A stretch of DNA of 64,000 bases from Halosaccharopolyspora lacisalsi (GCF_014137975.1 NZ_JACGWZ010000010.1:1-64000); one strand, 5' to 3'. Counted from the first letter of the stretch, positions 49,811-58,623 are shown. The notes: generated from the sequence alone by a model not told the origin. Translations and numbers: made by a program.

Positions 49811-51281
49811 GACGGGTCTCCAGCTCACGCGGATTGATGCCCATGCCCAAGCTCGCGGCGAACCCCGACGCCTGGGCCCCACGCAACCGGCGCAGCCGGG
49901 TTTTGGCCTGACCGGCGCGCAGCTCGACATCGGCCACCGCCGCCGGGATCTGCTCGGCGGCGGCCACGGTGGTGGTCACATACAGCGAAAACGTGCCGAC
50001 CCCGGCACCCTGGGACTCCTCCCGGGCGGCCTGCTGCGCGTGCGCGGCATCGTCGCGATCGCGCTGCGTCGTATCGCGTTTGGTGCGCTTCGCCCACTCC
50101 TGACGCACCGCCAGGTTGCTGATCTCGGACTCGACGGCCGCCGCGGCGGCATCGGCCCCGAGCGGCTCGTACAGCAGCGTCACCCGCCGCGGGTGCGGGC
50201 CCGGCGCCAGCAGCGGCACGAGCACGCGCTCGGTCACCGCCTGCCGCGGGGCCTCCCGCATCGCCCAGGACACCGAGATCCCCGAGTCGTGGTGCCAGGC
50301 GTCCCAGTCCTCGCGGGCCGACACGGGAGCGGCATCCCGCCAGGCCAGCACCTGCTGCTGCGCGTCGAGCACGGCGACCTCGCCGCGACTGGCCGGATCG
50401 TAGGCGGTACGCAGCCGGGTGATCAGCTGCGGCACAGTGGCCCGCCCCAGCACCGACACCCCGCATGAGGCCAGCCCCTGCTCCAGCCCGGGGATCCAGC
50501 GCGACACCTCGGCCACCGCCGCCAGCAGGTCCGGCGGCTGCGGATTGGCCCGCGACGGATCGAACGTGATCGACACACGGGTGTCCACATCGGCGGTGAC
50601 CGCCGGGGTCTCGGCGAGAAGCTCGTCCATGACCTGGCTGGCCACCTGCGGCGAGTGCGGGCTGCGGCGCTGGTGGGTGTAGTCACGGATCGTCGTGCCC
50701 CCGGTGGGGGCGGTCTCCACGGTCACGCTGATCCAGCGCACCATCGGTTGATAGCCCAGATCCGCCAGCCACGCCCCCCACGAGGCCACCCACTGGTCGG
50801 CCTGGTCCTGATCGGCCAGATCCAGCCCCACCGGAGAGCACCGCAGCACCACGGTGATCAGCCCGCTCCTCCGGTCCCACAGCAGGCCCTGCTTGCCGCC
50901 GCGCCCGTCGTCGGTGTTCAGCGGCACCAACGGCGCCATCGGCCCGGGCAGGTCGTGCTGGCGCGGATGGTCGGTGAGCACCCCGCCGGAATAGGCGGTC
51001 CAGCCGCGCCGCCGGGCGGTGGAAAACCGCAGCGTGCGGGCCAGGGCCTGCCACAGCGAGCTGCCGCCGACGGGAATGAGCACACTGGCCGCCACGAGCA
51101 CACCGATCCCGACCACGACCAGCCCGACCACCACGCCGATGTAGAACGCCGCGATCGCGGTCACGATCGTGACGAACAGGGTCAGCGTTTGGCCCGGCGA
51201 CCAGTTCGCGATGCCGAAACCCCGCGCACGGCGCCAGTTGCCGTACAACCGCGGGCCGTCCGGACTGCTGCTGGTACTCAC
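49800..51281 (-). CDS. SCO6880-like conjugation protein (VirB3/VirB4-N-like)
   Basis: A 493-residue protein with two transmembrane segments near residues 30-70 (TLFVTIVTAIAAFYIGVVVG and VGIGVLVAASVLIPV). A PrgI/VirB3-like start (GPRLYGNWRRARGFGIANWS) precedes a large soluble domain. It matches the actinobacterial SCO6880 family, which always precedes a VirB4-type ATPase and probably corresponds to the N-terminal portion of VirB4 plus VirB3. The genes overlap by 11 nt. Confidence 0.78.
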   Translation of the reverse strand: MSTSSSPDGPRLYGNWRRARGFGIANWSPGQTLTLFVTIVTAIAAFYIGVVVGLVVVGIGVLVAASVLIPVGGSSLWQALARTLRFSTARRRGWTAYSGGVLTDHPRQHDLPGPMAPLVPLNTDDGRGGKQGLLWDRRSGLITVVLRCSPVGLDLADQDQADQWVASWGAWLADLGYQPMVRWISVTVETAPTGGTTIRDYTHQRRSPHSPQVASQVMDELLAETPAVTADVDTRVSITFDPSRANPQPPDLLAAVAEVSRWIPGLEQGLASCGVSVLGRATVPQLITRLRTAYDPASRGEVAVLDAQQQVLAWRDAAPVSAREDWDAWHHDSGISVSWAMREAPRQAVTERVLVPLLAPGPHPRRVTLLYEPLGADAAAAAVESEISNLAVRQEWAKRTKRDTTQRDRDDAAHAQQAAREESQGAGVGTFSLYVTTTVAAAEQIPAAVADVELRAGQAKTRLRRLRGAQASGFAASLGMGINPRELETRHGY

Positions 51282-52579
51282 GACGTCGGCTCCTCTCCGC
51301 CGATGTCTGCGGCGGTGTCCCTGGTCTGCGTGTAGGCCTCGCCGGTCGCCGCGAGCCCCATGCCGACACCAGTGCCCACCGCACCGGTGGTTTGACCCGC
51401 GCTCGCGACCTGCTGACCCTGCCCGACGGGCGCGGCCTGCTGCCCTTGCCCGACGGGCGCGGCCTGCTTCCCCTGTCCGGTGGGGCTGGCCTGCGGCGGA
51501 GAGCTCGACGGGCCGCCCTGGCCAGGCCCACCGGATCCGGACGGGCCGCGATTCTCGGAGCCCGAGTCGGGGCCTTCAGGCCCGGATCCGGACGGGCCGC
51601 TGCCGGGCCCGGTCGCGTCCACGTAGTTGGCCTGCTGCTCGCCGGACGAGCGCGGGGCGGCCCCGCTCGGGGAGGGCCCGCCCCCGCCTCCGGACATTTG
51701 TCCGAGGCTGCTCAACGCCGAGCCCCCGCCCCCACCGGAGGGCATCGACACTCCCGCCCAGCTGAAGAACTTCATCAGCGCCGGCAGCGCGATAATGGCC
51801 AAAAACACCACCATGATGCCCACCATCGCGACATTCCAGTCCTGATCGACCTCTCCCGACGGCGACGAGTTACCGGAGCCCATGAACTGGAACCCGATGA
51901 CATACAGCATCGCCGCCAGCGGCTTGTACGCCACCAGCGCGATCAGCCACGGAAGGATCTTGGTCAGCCATTCTTTGCCCCACTGCGACACCGTCCCGGC
52001 CGCGGCCAGCGGCAGCATCACCGCCAACACCGCGATCCCGGCTTGACGGATGAACCCCAGCACCCACTGGACGAACCCCAACACCGCCAGGACCAGCGAA
52101 AAGAACAGCACCCCCATCGGATTGTTCGTGCCCGTGATGTTCAGGACGCTTTGCAAGGCTGCGGAGACGGTGGTTTTCTGGCTGTCCAACACCCAGGTGG
52201 TGAACGCGTCTCCCGCGGAGACGGCCCCGGCCAGCAGCATCAGCCCCATCGTGGTGACCAACACATACCGGCCGACGCCGAGCCCGACATCCAACAACGG
52301 CTGCAGTTTGCGCTGCAGCACGATGCGGATGCACTGAGCCAGCACCGAACACATCAGAATGAGCGCGATGACCGGGGTCAGGTAGGACTGCGCGTTCCGC
52401 ACACCCTCGGTGTTCGGGTTGATGGTGGGCGTATACAGCCACCACAACATGGAATCGACCAACAAGTCGCCGGCGAACTTGCTGGACCACTCCGCGATTT
52501 CTTCGAATCCACTGTGGATTCCATTGGCGATGGCCTGCCTGCCCTGGCAGGCCAGGTTGATGGGGTTGCAGTCGGCCAC
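51278..52579 (-). CDS. VirB6/TrbL-like polytopic membrane protein
   Basis: A 433-residue protein with about six transmembrane segments between residues 65 and 280 (LTPVIALILMCSVLAQCI, YVLVTTMGLMLLAGAVSAGD, AMVGIMVVFLAIIALPAL). A long Gly/Ser/Pro/Gln-rich cytoplasmic tail contains repeated APVGQGQQA units. It probably forms the membrane channel of the transfer apparatus. GTG start 52579 shares a base with the preceding stop. The tail resembles regulatory linkers in actinobacterial TrbL proteins. Confidence 0.8.
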   Translation of the reverse strand: MADCNPINLACQGRQAIANGIHSGFEEIAEWSSKFAGDLLVDSMLWWLYTPTINPNTEGVRNAQSYLTPVIALILMCSVLAQCIRIVLQRKLQPLLDVGLGVGRYVLVTTMGLMLLAGAVSAGDAFTTWVLDSQKTTVSAALQSVLNITGTNNPMGVLFFSLVLAVLGFVQWVLGFIRQAGIAVLAVMLPLAAAGTVSQWGKEWLTKILPWLIALVAYKPLAAMLYVIGFQFMGSGNSSPSGEVDQDWNVAMVGIMVVFLAIIALPALMKFFSWAGVSMPSGGGGGSALSSLGQMSGGGGGPSPSGAAPRSSGEQQANYVDATGPGSGPSGSGPEGPDSGSENRGPSGSGGPGQGGPSSSPPQASPTGQGKQAAPVGQGQQAAPVGQGQQVASAGQTTGAVGTGVGMGLAATGEAYTQTRDTAADIGGEEPTS

Positions 52580-53259
52580 TAGGGCCCTCCGATGCGAGTG
52601 TGCCCGGCGGTCGAGGTCCTCAGCTCCGGCGCCGGTGTGGGCACCTGCAGACGCCAGTCCCCGTTGCGCCAGGACAACGTGCGAGTCAGGTGCGCATAGC
52701 CGCCCATCTGCCGGGACTGTTCACTGGAGGCCACCAGCGAGACCTGCACCAAATCGCCCCGGGGATCACCACCGGTGATGGCATACCACCACTGCTGCGG
52801 CCGGGTCGCCGCGGCCGAGGCCGACGAGGACTGCCGCGACAACTGCGACAACTGCGCCTGCTTGTCGCCGTAGGTCTGCTCGCGGACCACCGCCCGGTAG
52901 GTCCGCGGCCCGGCCGCGCTCGATGCCCGAGTACTGATGTGCAGCGCCGCCAACACCGCCCCGGCCTTGTCGTGGGAAAACCCGCGCGCCAGGCCGTCGG
53001 TGACCGTGCGCGGTCCGTGCTCGGCCGAAAACGGCAGCGGGGAATCCGCCACCGGGCGCCACTGCAGCGGCCCCCACGGGCCCTGCTGCTCGCTCGGCGA
53101 GGGAGCAGGCGACGTCGGCCGGGCCGCAGGCTGGCTGTTGCTGCGCCCCAACCAGAACGCCGTGGTCGCCACCAGCAGCAGCACCACCACGGCCGCCACC
53201 ACCCACGGCCACCGCCGCCGTCGCGCCGCACCGGTGGTCTCACTGACTACATAGGACAT
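52579..53259 (-). CDS. Single-pass membrane transfer protein
   Basis: A 226-residue protein with one N-terminal transmembrane helix (WPWVVAAVVVLLLVATTAFW, residues 17-36), a Pro/Ser linker, and an extracytoplasmic domain ending WRNGDWRLQVP. Its topology and position suggest a VirB8- or TcpC-like scaffold. The paralogous-looking plus-strand gene at 54306 has the same architecture (TM helix, proline linker, domain ending QWRVDDVD). The assignment rests on context. Confidence 0.7.
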   Translation of the reverse strand: MSYVVSETTGAARRRRWPWVVAAVVVLLLVATTAFWLGRSNSQPAARPTSPAPSPSEQQGPWGPLQWRPVADSPLPFSAEHGPRTVTDGLARGFSHDKAGAVLAALHISTRASSAAGPRTYRAVVREQTYGDKQAQLSQLSRQSSSASAAATRPQQWWYAITGGDPRGDLVQVSLVASSEQSRQMGGYAHLTRTLSWRNGDWRLQVPTPAPELRTSTAGHTRIGGP

Positions 53260-53272
53260 GACGCCTCCTGCT

Positions 53273-53569
53273 CTAGATCGCGAAAATCCCGACCAGGGTG
53301 GCAGCCATCGACCCCAACGCGAGGCCGATCAGGACGAACCCAGCGTCGAAAATGCCCTGCTGCGCCAATTGGTTGCGGTTACGCCGTCCGATCGCGATCA
53401 TGATCGAGCAGGCCAGCAGCCCACCGACGCCGGACACGAGCAGCAACCATTTCAGCGCGGCCACCACCGTGTTACCGAAATCCTGCAGCTCCCTAGGCAC
53501 TCCCGGAGACGGATTCGGGATCACGGGGGCCTGTTGGGCCAGCACCTCGGTGGCCGTGTGCACCAGCAC
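53273..53569 (-). CDS. Small two-helix membrane protein, VirB2/pilin-like
   Basis: A 98-residue protein with two transmembrane helices (VVAALKWLLLVSGVGGLLAC and AGFVLIGLALGSMAATLVGI) separated by a short basic loop (RRNRNQ). This is the usual layout of VirB2/TrbC-like pilins and their actinobacterial equivalents. GTG 53569 has AAAGGA 7 nt upstream. It lies second in the minus-strand transfer block. Confidence 0.7.
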   Translation of the reverse strand: MLVHTATEVLAQQAPVIPNPSPGVPRELQDFGNTVVAALKWLLLVSGVGGLLACSIMIAIGRRNRNQLAQQGIFDAGFVLIGLALGSMAATLVGIFAI

Positions 53570-53587
53570 AGAGACGTCCTTTCTCGG

Positions 53588-54187
53588 TTACGACGGTCGG
53601 TCAGCACCGGCCACGGGCGAGGCGGTTCCCCGCGCCGGGGAGACCGGGGGCGCTGCGGCGGCCACCGGTGTCGTGGCGCGCAGCTGGGCCACCAACTCGC
53701 GGTGGGCCTGGCGCATCGCCGCGGCGAACGGCTGCAGATGCTTGTCCGGCTGAGCCGTGGCCAACACCTGGGCGGCCTGGGTCCACGGGTCCACCAGCTC
53801 GCACCACCGGCCCACCCACGGCACCGCCACGACCGCGCCCACATACGGACGCACCATGGTGATCCGCGCCGCGGCGGGCTTACTCGTCGGTGCCCGGCTG
53901 GTGGCCACCACCAGCAGCACCGGCGACGTCCCGGCGTGCTGAACGGCTTGGTGGGACCGCCCCAATGACGACACGGTGTCGCGGCAGACCACCGCGTCGA
54001 CCGGGCCGCCGCGATACACCCCCAGATCAGCGGCCTGCAACGCACCGGCCACGGTGGAGGTACCCACCCCGCCGGCCACGCCGGCCACCCATGGCTGCCG
54101 CACTGGCACTGTCCTCCCGCATGGCTGCACCGATGTGCGCGGAACCCCGATATCCCCCTGGGGCCCTTTGAGCTTGGATGCCGCCAC
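53588..54187 (-). CDS. P-loop-like transfer-locus protein
   Basis: A 199-residue protein. PWVAGVAGGVGTSTVAGALQ near residues 32-51 is like the ParA-type P-loop but with Thr-Ser instead of the Lys-Thr pair. DAVVCRDTVSSL and VLLVVATSRAPTSK continue the pattern of a ParA/SRP-like fold. Loss of the P-loop lysine suggests it no longer hydrolyses ATP normally. It is the first gene of the minus-strand transfer operon, divergent from the gene at 54306 over a 118-bp spacer that must contain both promoters. Confidence 0.6.
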   Translation of the reverse strand: MAASKLKGPQGDIGVPRTSVQPCGRTVPVRQPWVAGVAGGVGTSTVAGALQAADLGVYRGGPVDAVVCRDTVSSLGRSHQAVQHAGTSPVLLVVATSRAPTSKPAAARITMVRPYVGAVVAVPWVGRWCELVDPWTQAAQVLATAQPDKHLQPFAAAMRQAHRELVAQLRATTPVAAAAPPVSPARGTASPVAGADRPS

Positions 54188-54305
54188 GGGCTGGCGGAAG
54201 ACTTGACCTAGTGACTATCGCGGTTAACGCCCCGGAAGGACTCCCCGAAGCGACGCGTGTGCGTGACGATCACGGAGACACTCCGTCTCCGCTCCAAGGA
54301 ACCTC

Positions 54306-54881
54306 ATGCCCTCTCGCGTGCTGGCCGCGCTCCTGACCTCGGGACTCGGGCTGGCCGGGCTAGCCGTCGGTGCCTACTGGCTCGGCGCTCACCCCCACTC
54401 GGCCCCACCGGCGCCCCCGCCCCGTCAGCCCACTGTCGTGGCCCCAAACCCCACGGGGCCCACGCGGGCCTCCACGGTTCCCGCGAAGTCCGTGTGCCGC
54501 GCGTTCGCTGCCACCTGGGTCGCCGTCGACACCCGCCGCGACAGCAGCCCGCAGGACGCCCGCCGCCGCGCCGCCACCGACCTCGGCACTCCCGCCCTGC
54601 AGGACCGGCTGACCCGACAGCCGAAGCGCCCGCCGGAGCAGTGGGCCCAATGGCAGCAGCACGTCCACATCCAGCCCCACCCACAGCCCTACATCGGCAC
54701 CCCGCCTCCCGCCGACACCGCCGAGCAGGCGTTCGCGGCCGCGACCGTGGCCCGCACCGCCGTCGGCCCGCAGACGCGGGCCGAACTGGCCCCGGTGACG
54801 GTGTACTGCACCCTGACCCGCCACCAGGGCCAGTGGCGCGTCGACGACGTCGACACCGACCTCGGCGAGGCCCCCGCATGA
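54306..54881 (+). CDS. Membrane-anchored or secreted conjugation protein
   Basis: A 191-residue protein. The N-terminal hydrophobic helix LAALLTSGLGLAGLAVGAYW acts as a signal or anchor, followed by a Pro-rich linker and a periplasm-like domain (SVCRAFAATWVAVDTR, VTVYCTLTRHQGQWRVDDV). AAGGA is 6 nt upstream. Its stop overlaps the cell-wall hydrolase start (ATGA), suggesting joint function at the wall. It is analogous to the protein at 52579. Confidence 0.65.
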   Translation: MPSRVLAALLTSGLGLAGLAVGAYWLGAHPHSAPPAPPPRQPTVVAPNPTGPTRASTVPAKSVCRAFAATWVAVDTRRDSSPQDARRRAATDLGTPALQDRLTRQPKRPPEQWAQWQQHVHIQPHPQPYIGTPPPADTAEQAFAAATVARTAVGPQTRAELAPVTVYCTLTRHQGQWRVDDVDTDLGEAPA

Positions 54882-55900
54882 GCCCGGCCCGCCTCCTGAC
54901 CGCAGTCGTCGTAGTGATCATCGGCCCGGTCGTGGCCCTGCTCGGGCTACTCATCGTGATCGTGACCAGCGGCAACAACGCCAACACCGGCACCGTGGGC
55001 CTGTCCGGGCAACTCAAACCCGGCACGATCCCGCAGCGCTACGTGGGGTTGATCCAACAGGCCGCGACCACCTGCCCCGCGATCACCGCGCCCCTGTTGG
55101 CCGCCCAGATCCAGACCGAGTCCAACTGGGAGCCCGACGCCATCGGGCCCGTGACCTACCTGGGAACCCGCGCCCACGGCATCGCCCAGTTCATGCCCGC
55201 CACCTGGGATGCCGTCGGACGCGACTACAACGGCAACGGCGCGACCTCACCCATGGAACCCGGCGACGCCATCCCGACCCAGGCCGCCTACATGTGCCGC
55301 CAGCTGACCCAGGTCCGCCAGGCGGGCCTACCCGGCGACCACATCACCCTGGCGCTGGCCGCCTACAACGCTGGGCTCGGCCCCGTGCTGGAGTACCAGG
55401 GCATCCCGCCGTATCAGCAAACCCAGCAGTACGTGCGCCGCATCCGCGGCCTCGCGCGCACCCTGGCCCAACCCGCTCCCCACCGCTCTCCCAACCAGGG
55501 CTGGACCACCCCTGTGCCCGGCACGTGTTCCAGCGGCTACGGGAGCCGCTGGGGCGAATTCCACCAGGGCCAAGACATCGCCGGACCCGTCGGCACCCCC
55601 ATCACCGCCGCCGCGGCCGGAACCGTCCTCGAGGCGGGCCCCGCCTCCGGCTACGGCCAGTGGGTCAAACTCCAACATCCCGGCGGTGTGGTGACCATCT
55701 ACGGCCACATCCACCACGCCACCGTCGACCCCGGCCAGCACGTCCGCGCCGGTCAGGTCATCGCCACCCGCGGCAACCGCGGCCAATCCACCGGGCCGCA
55801 CCTGCACTACCAAATCAACGTCGACGGCGCGGCCGTCGATCCCCGAGCGTTCCATCGCCAGCACGGCGCCCCACCACTATGCGGGAGTACCCAGGTTTAG
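54878..55900 (+). CDS. Lytic transglycosylase plus M23 metallopeptidase
   Basis: A 340-residue exported enzyme that would locally open peptidoglycan for DNA transfer. A transmembrane or signal helix (LLTAVVVVIIGPVVALLGLL) spans residues 5-30. An SLT domain has the catalytic-Glu segment AAQIQTESNW near residue 78, GIAQFMPATW near 105 and LALAAYNAGLG near 160. An M23 domain has FHQGQDIAGPVG near 229, YGHIHHATVDPG near 275 and HLHYQIN near 308, giving the expected His/Asp zinc ligands. The fused form is common in Gram-positive conjugation systems (VirB1/TcpG role). Confidence 0.88.
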   Translation: MSPARLLTAVVVVIIGPVVALLGLLIVIVTSGNNANTGTVGLSGQLKPGTIPQRYVGLIQQAATTCPAITAPLLAAQIQTESNWEPDAIGPVTYLGTRAHGIAQFMPATWDAVGRDYNGNGATSPMEPGDAIPTQAAYMCRQLTQVRQAGLPGDHITLALAAYNAGLGPVLEYQGIPPYQQTQQYVRRIRGLARTLAQPAPHRSPNQGWTTPVPGTCSSGYGSRWGEFHQGQDIAGPVGTPITAAAAGTVLEAGPASGYGQWVKLQHPGGVVTIYGHIHHATVDPGQHVRAGQVIATRGNRGQSTGPHLHYQINVDGAAVDPRAFHRQHGAPPLCGSTQV

Positions 55901-56027
55901 CCACCGCCCCGGACGTGAGGAACATTCGAACGAAATCCGGCGGTTGTACTGCCCATGACTACCGCAGCCGAGGACGGCGCCGGCGACACGCTGACCGCGC
56001 TGCACTTCGGGTTCGGCCATCGGAACA

Positions 56028-56104
56028 GGGGTGTCGGTAAGGGTCGTGTCACCAGGTTCCACAGGCCCGTCTGCACCTGGTGACACGACCCTTACCGACA
56101 CCCC
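56028..56104. repeat. Perfect 30-bp inverted repeat with 17-nt spacer
   Basis: The arms 56028-56057 (GGGGTGTCGGTAAGGGTCGT...) and 56075-56104 are exactly complementary over 30 bp. It lies between the cell-wall hydrolase and a membrane-protein gene, 34 nt before the latter's start. There is no T-run. It could be a strong terminator or attenuator, a recombination or replication site, or a stable structured RNA. Confidence 0.9.
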
Positions 56105-56138
56105 GAACACCGGCACCGATTGATCCGAGGTACCGCGC

Positions 56139-56774
56139 ATGGATCTGCCCCATATTCTGGCCTTCACCCTGTTCACGGCCTTCTTCATGACTCTGCTCGG
56201 GGCCGGAACCCGCACCCAGTGGCGCATCTGGCGCTGCCGGGCCGACCGGACGCGGTCGGCCCGGTATGAGGCCGCTGGACTCGGGCTGACCGGCGTGGGG
56301 CTGGTGACCCTCTTCGCCGTTTTGCTCCTTCCCGAGCCCCCGCGCTGGGCGGTGCTGACCGCCTTCTGGGGGCTCTGCGTCCCGGCCGCAGCGTTCTTCC
56401 TGGCCGCCCGGATCACCCAGGGCTGGGAAACCGAGCAGGCCCGACAGCGGGACGTGCAGTTGGCACTGCCGGTGCCCAAGCGCATGATCCCGCCCTGGGG
56501 GATCGCTGTGCTCTGGCTCGTCGGCACGATGCTGATCACCTTCACCGCTGGCTACGGGGTGCTGTGGCAGGCCTGGCCTCAACCGTGGTTCGCCGTCCAA
56601 GACCGCTTCCAGTCCGTGATCTACACGGTGACCGCCCTCGGCCTTGCCCTCGGAGCCGCCCACACCGGATGGCAAACCCGGCGCCGCCGACGCGAACACC
56701 GCCGCGTGCAGCAGGAACTGGTCAGTACCCTCACCGGTAGTCCCGAGAGGGATCATCCCGATCAGCATGCGTAA
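56139..56774 (+). CDS. Polytopic membrane protein
   Basis: A 211-residue protein with about five hydrophobic segments (ILAFTLFTAFFMTLLG, LGLTGVGLVTLFAVLLL, AVLTAFWGLCVPAAAFFLAA, GIAVLWLVGTMLITFTAGYG, VIYTVTALGLALG) and a basic C-terminal tail. No family is recognised. A 30-bp inverted repeat precedes it. It follows the wall hydrolase in the same direction and may belong to the transfer machinery. Confidence 0.65.
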   Translation: MDLPHILAFTLFTAFFMTLLGAGTRTQWRIWRCRADRTRSARYEAAGLGLTGVGLVTLFAVLLLPEPPRWAVLTAFWGLCVPAAAFFLAARITQGWETEQARQRDVQLALPVPKRMIPPWGIAVLWLVGTMLITFTAGYGVLWQAWPQPWFAVQDRFQSVIYTVTALGLALGAAHTGWQTRRRRREHRRVQQELVSTLTGSPERDHPDQHA

Positions 56775-56822
56775 TCCGTGCGCCTGCACCCCAATATGTT
56801 TATAACTGCTATAAACCGGGCC

Positions 56823-57197
56823 ATGGTGGCATTTCCCAACTCCCCCGTCCCGCGACGGGAACGACTCCACCAGTGGGTCCTCGAACTGCAAGCCCGGATC
56901 GAATCCGGCGAGTGCGACGGCGCGGCGGTCGTCGCCGAGCTGGCCGAGGTGCGCCGGGCAAGCCGGGACCTGGGGTGGCTGGCCGACTGGCTGCTGGTCG
57001 CCGCACGGGAGCAGGGAGCAACGCTGCCGCCGCTGGCTGCGGCGTGGTCCCAGTCCGGCAGTCGCCTGCTCGTGCGCGGCCCGGACCAGCGATTGAAGAA
57101 ACTGACCGATCGCCTCGGCGATGCCGCTGCGGTCCGGGATCGATTCTTGGCCCTGCCCGCAGAGAACACGTCGGCGGAACCGGAGGAGCGAGGATGA
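56823..57197 (+). CDS. Hypothetical helical protein, probably leaderless
   Basis: About 124 residues from ATG 56823 (MVAFPNSPVPRRERLHQWVL). A -10-like TATAAA (56810-56815) lies 7 nt before this ATG with no ribosome site, so a leaderless start is proposed. A longer frame from 56778 would cross that promoter. The protein is mostly helical and charged. Its stop overlaps the DUF3800-like gene (ATGA), suggesting a two-gene unit. Confidence 0.5.
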   Translation: MVAFPNSPVPRRERLHQWVLELQARIESGECDGAAVVAELAEVRRASRDLGWLADWLLVAAREQGATLPPLAAAWSQSGSRLLVRGPDQRLKKLTDRLGDAAAVRDRFLALPAENTSAEPEERG

Positions 57198-57781
57198 GCC
57201 GCTGGACGGCCTATGTCGACGAGTCCGAACCCGCTCGCCACGACGATCCCGGCGTGTATCTGCTGGCCGCGGCCTTGGTCGAACAGGCACAACACGAGTC
57301 CCTCACCACAGCTGTGAGATCCTGGTGCCTGCCGGGGCAACGCAAGTTGCACTGGCACAACGAGTCGGCCGAGCGACGGGCGCAGCTGGCCACGGCCGTG
57401 GCCGAGTTCGACGTGCTGCACCTGGTCGTCGTTCGCCTCGGCGGCCTCGACGGAGAACGCAGTGAACGCCGTCGACGTCTGTGTCTGCAGCGCCTGCTGG
57501 CTGAGCTCGAACAGACCGGCATCGATCACGTCGTCCTCGAGGCTCGCCAACGCAAGCAAAACCTCGCCGATCAGCAGCTGCTGGCGGCGATGCGGGCGCA
57601 AAAACGTCTGACCAGCGCACTGCGGATGGATCACGTCAGCGGGCCCAACGAGCCGGTCCTCGCCTTGGCCGACATCGTCTGCGGGGCCGTCACCGCCGAT
57701 CGCGGCGGCCACTCCGACTACCTGCAGACCCTGAAACCGCTGGTCACGCTGCACACCCTGCACGCGACTGACCAGGTATAG
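57194..57781 (+). CDS. DUF3800-like protein
   Basis: A 195-residue protein. WTAYVDESEP at the start, KLHWHNES near residue 51 and NEPVLALADIVCGAVT near 165 match the acidic-residue pattern of DUF3800, a presumed RNase H-like nuclease fold found in mobile elements and defence loci. It is coupled by ATGA to the small helical protein upstream. Nuclease activity is inferred only. Confidence 0.65.
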   Translation: MSRWTAYVDESEPARHDDPGVYLLAAALVEQAQHESLTTAVRSWCLPGQRKLHWHNESAERRAQLATAVAEFDVLHLVVVRLGGLDGERSERRRRLCLQRLLAELEQTGIDHVVLEARQRKQNLADQQLLAAMRAQKRLTSALRMDHVSGPNEPVLALADIVCGAVTADRGGHSDYLQTLKPLVTLHTLHATDQV

Positions 57782-58006
57782 AAACACCGCGAGCCCGGGA
57801 CCCCGTCGTCCGGCGGGAACTTCCCAGGCTCACTTCCACCGACTCCGCGAAGCCGTGGCTGACCCCAGTATAGCCCACCGAGAGTTCGGATGCGACCGGG
57901 ACCGGCCAGCAGGAACGAGCAGCGTGGCCCCTTTCCGGCATATCCGGTTTCTCCTCCCACCAGCTCATCTGGCTGCCACTCGCGCTGCACACGCGCACGC
58001 TATCGA

Positions 58007-58623
58007 GGCCTCGTACTCCTGAAGCTGTCCTGAGGGGCAGAGTGAGTCGATCGGCTCGGAGCGTCCGTTTCCGGTCAGGCGACGTGCGCGTCGTAGTAGG
58101 ACTCGGTGAAGGGGGCGGTCCAGCCGAGGAAGGTTTCTCCGCCGGGGTGGTGGCAGACCCATCCGGCGGGGATACCGATGCGCCAGGAAACCTCGCTTCC
58201 GGAGTGGTCTCCGTCCAATTCGGCACAGATGCTCACTGCACGGTCCTGGAACGGAGCGATCCACTGGCCGCCGACGAAGTAGCCAAGCCCTCCCAAGAGC
58301 ACGACGAGGACGGTGACGATCGCAGAGGTCCGCATCGGTACTCAACACCTCCTGCCGCGACACAAGCGTCCCCCAGGTTCCGATACTGCTGGATATCAGA
58401 ACACAGCGCACCAGGGTGCTTCCGATATCGAGAGAGCGCCGCGGCCATAGTGTCCGCATACGACTTCCGATATCAGGGGGCATCCGTCCCGGCCGGCCCC
58501 GAGATCATGGCCACTCCGCCCCTCAGGACAGCTCCAGGAGTACAGGGCCATCGAGCACCGGTCATAGCCACGCCCGAGCCTCCGCTACTTTGCGGCTCAG
58601 GGCAGTTTCAGGAGTACGGGGCC
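58007..58623. mobile_element. Terminal-repeat element (MITE-like), copy 3
   Basis: The left end 58007-58042 (GGCCTCGTACTCCTGAAGCT, then GTCCTGAGGGGCAGAG) pairs with 58514-58549 as 36-bp inverted repeats with four mismatches. A further end of the same type (CAGTTTCAGGAGTACGGGGC) is at 58594-58623, so either the element extends to 58623 or two ends are nested. One small minus-strand gene lies inside. The outer end supplies the stop region of the integrase gene. Confidence 0.6.
58075..58335 (-). CDS. Small membrane or secreted protein inside the terminal-repeat element
   Basis: An 86-residue protein. An N-terminal hydrophobic stretch (AIVTVLVVLLGGLGYFVGGQ) looks like a signal peptide or anchor, followed by a short acidic domain with two Cys (VSICAELDGD, GWVCHHPGGE). 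AGGAG precedes the ATG. No family is recognised. Unlike the cargo of copy 1 at 12245, it has an export signal, so the elements carry different genes. Confidence 0.5.
   Translation of the reverse strand: MRTSAIVTVLVVLLGGLGYFVGGQWIAPFQDRAVSICAELDGDHSGSEVSWRIGIPAGWVCHHPGGETFLGWTAPFTESYYDAHVA

Noticed and set aside
57718-57990. Minus-strand frame between the DUF3800-like gene and the repeat element
   Set aside because: No ribosome site or family likeness; 57782-58006 appears empty.
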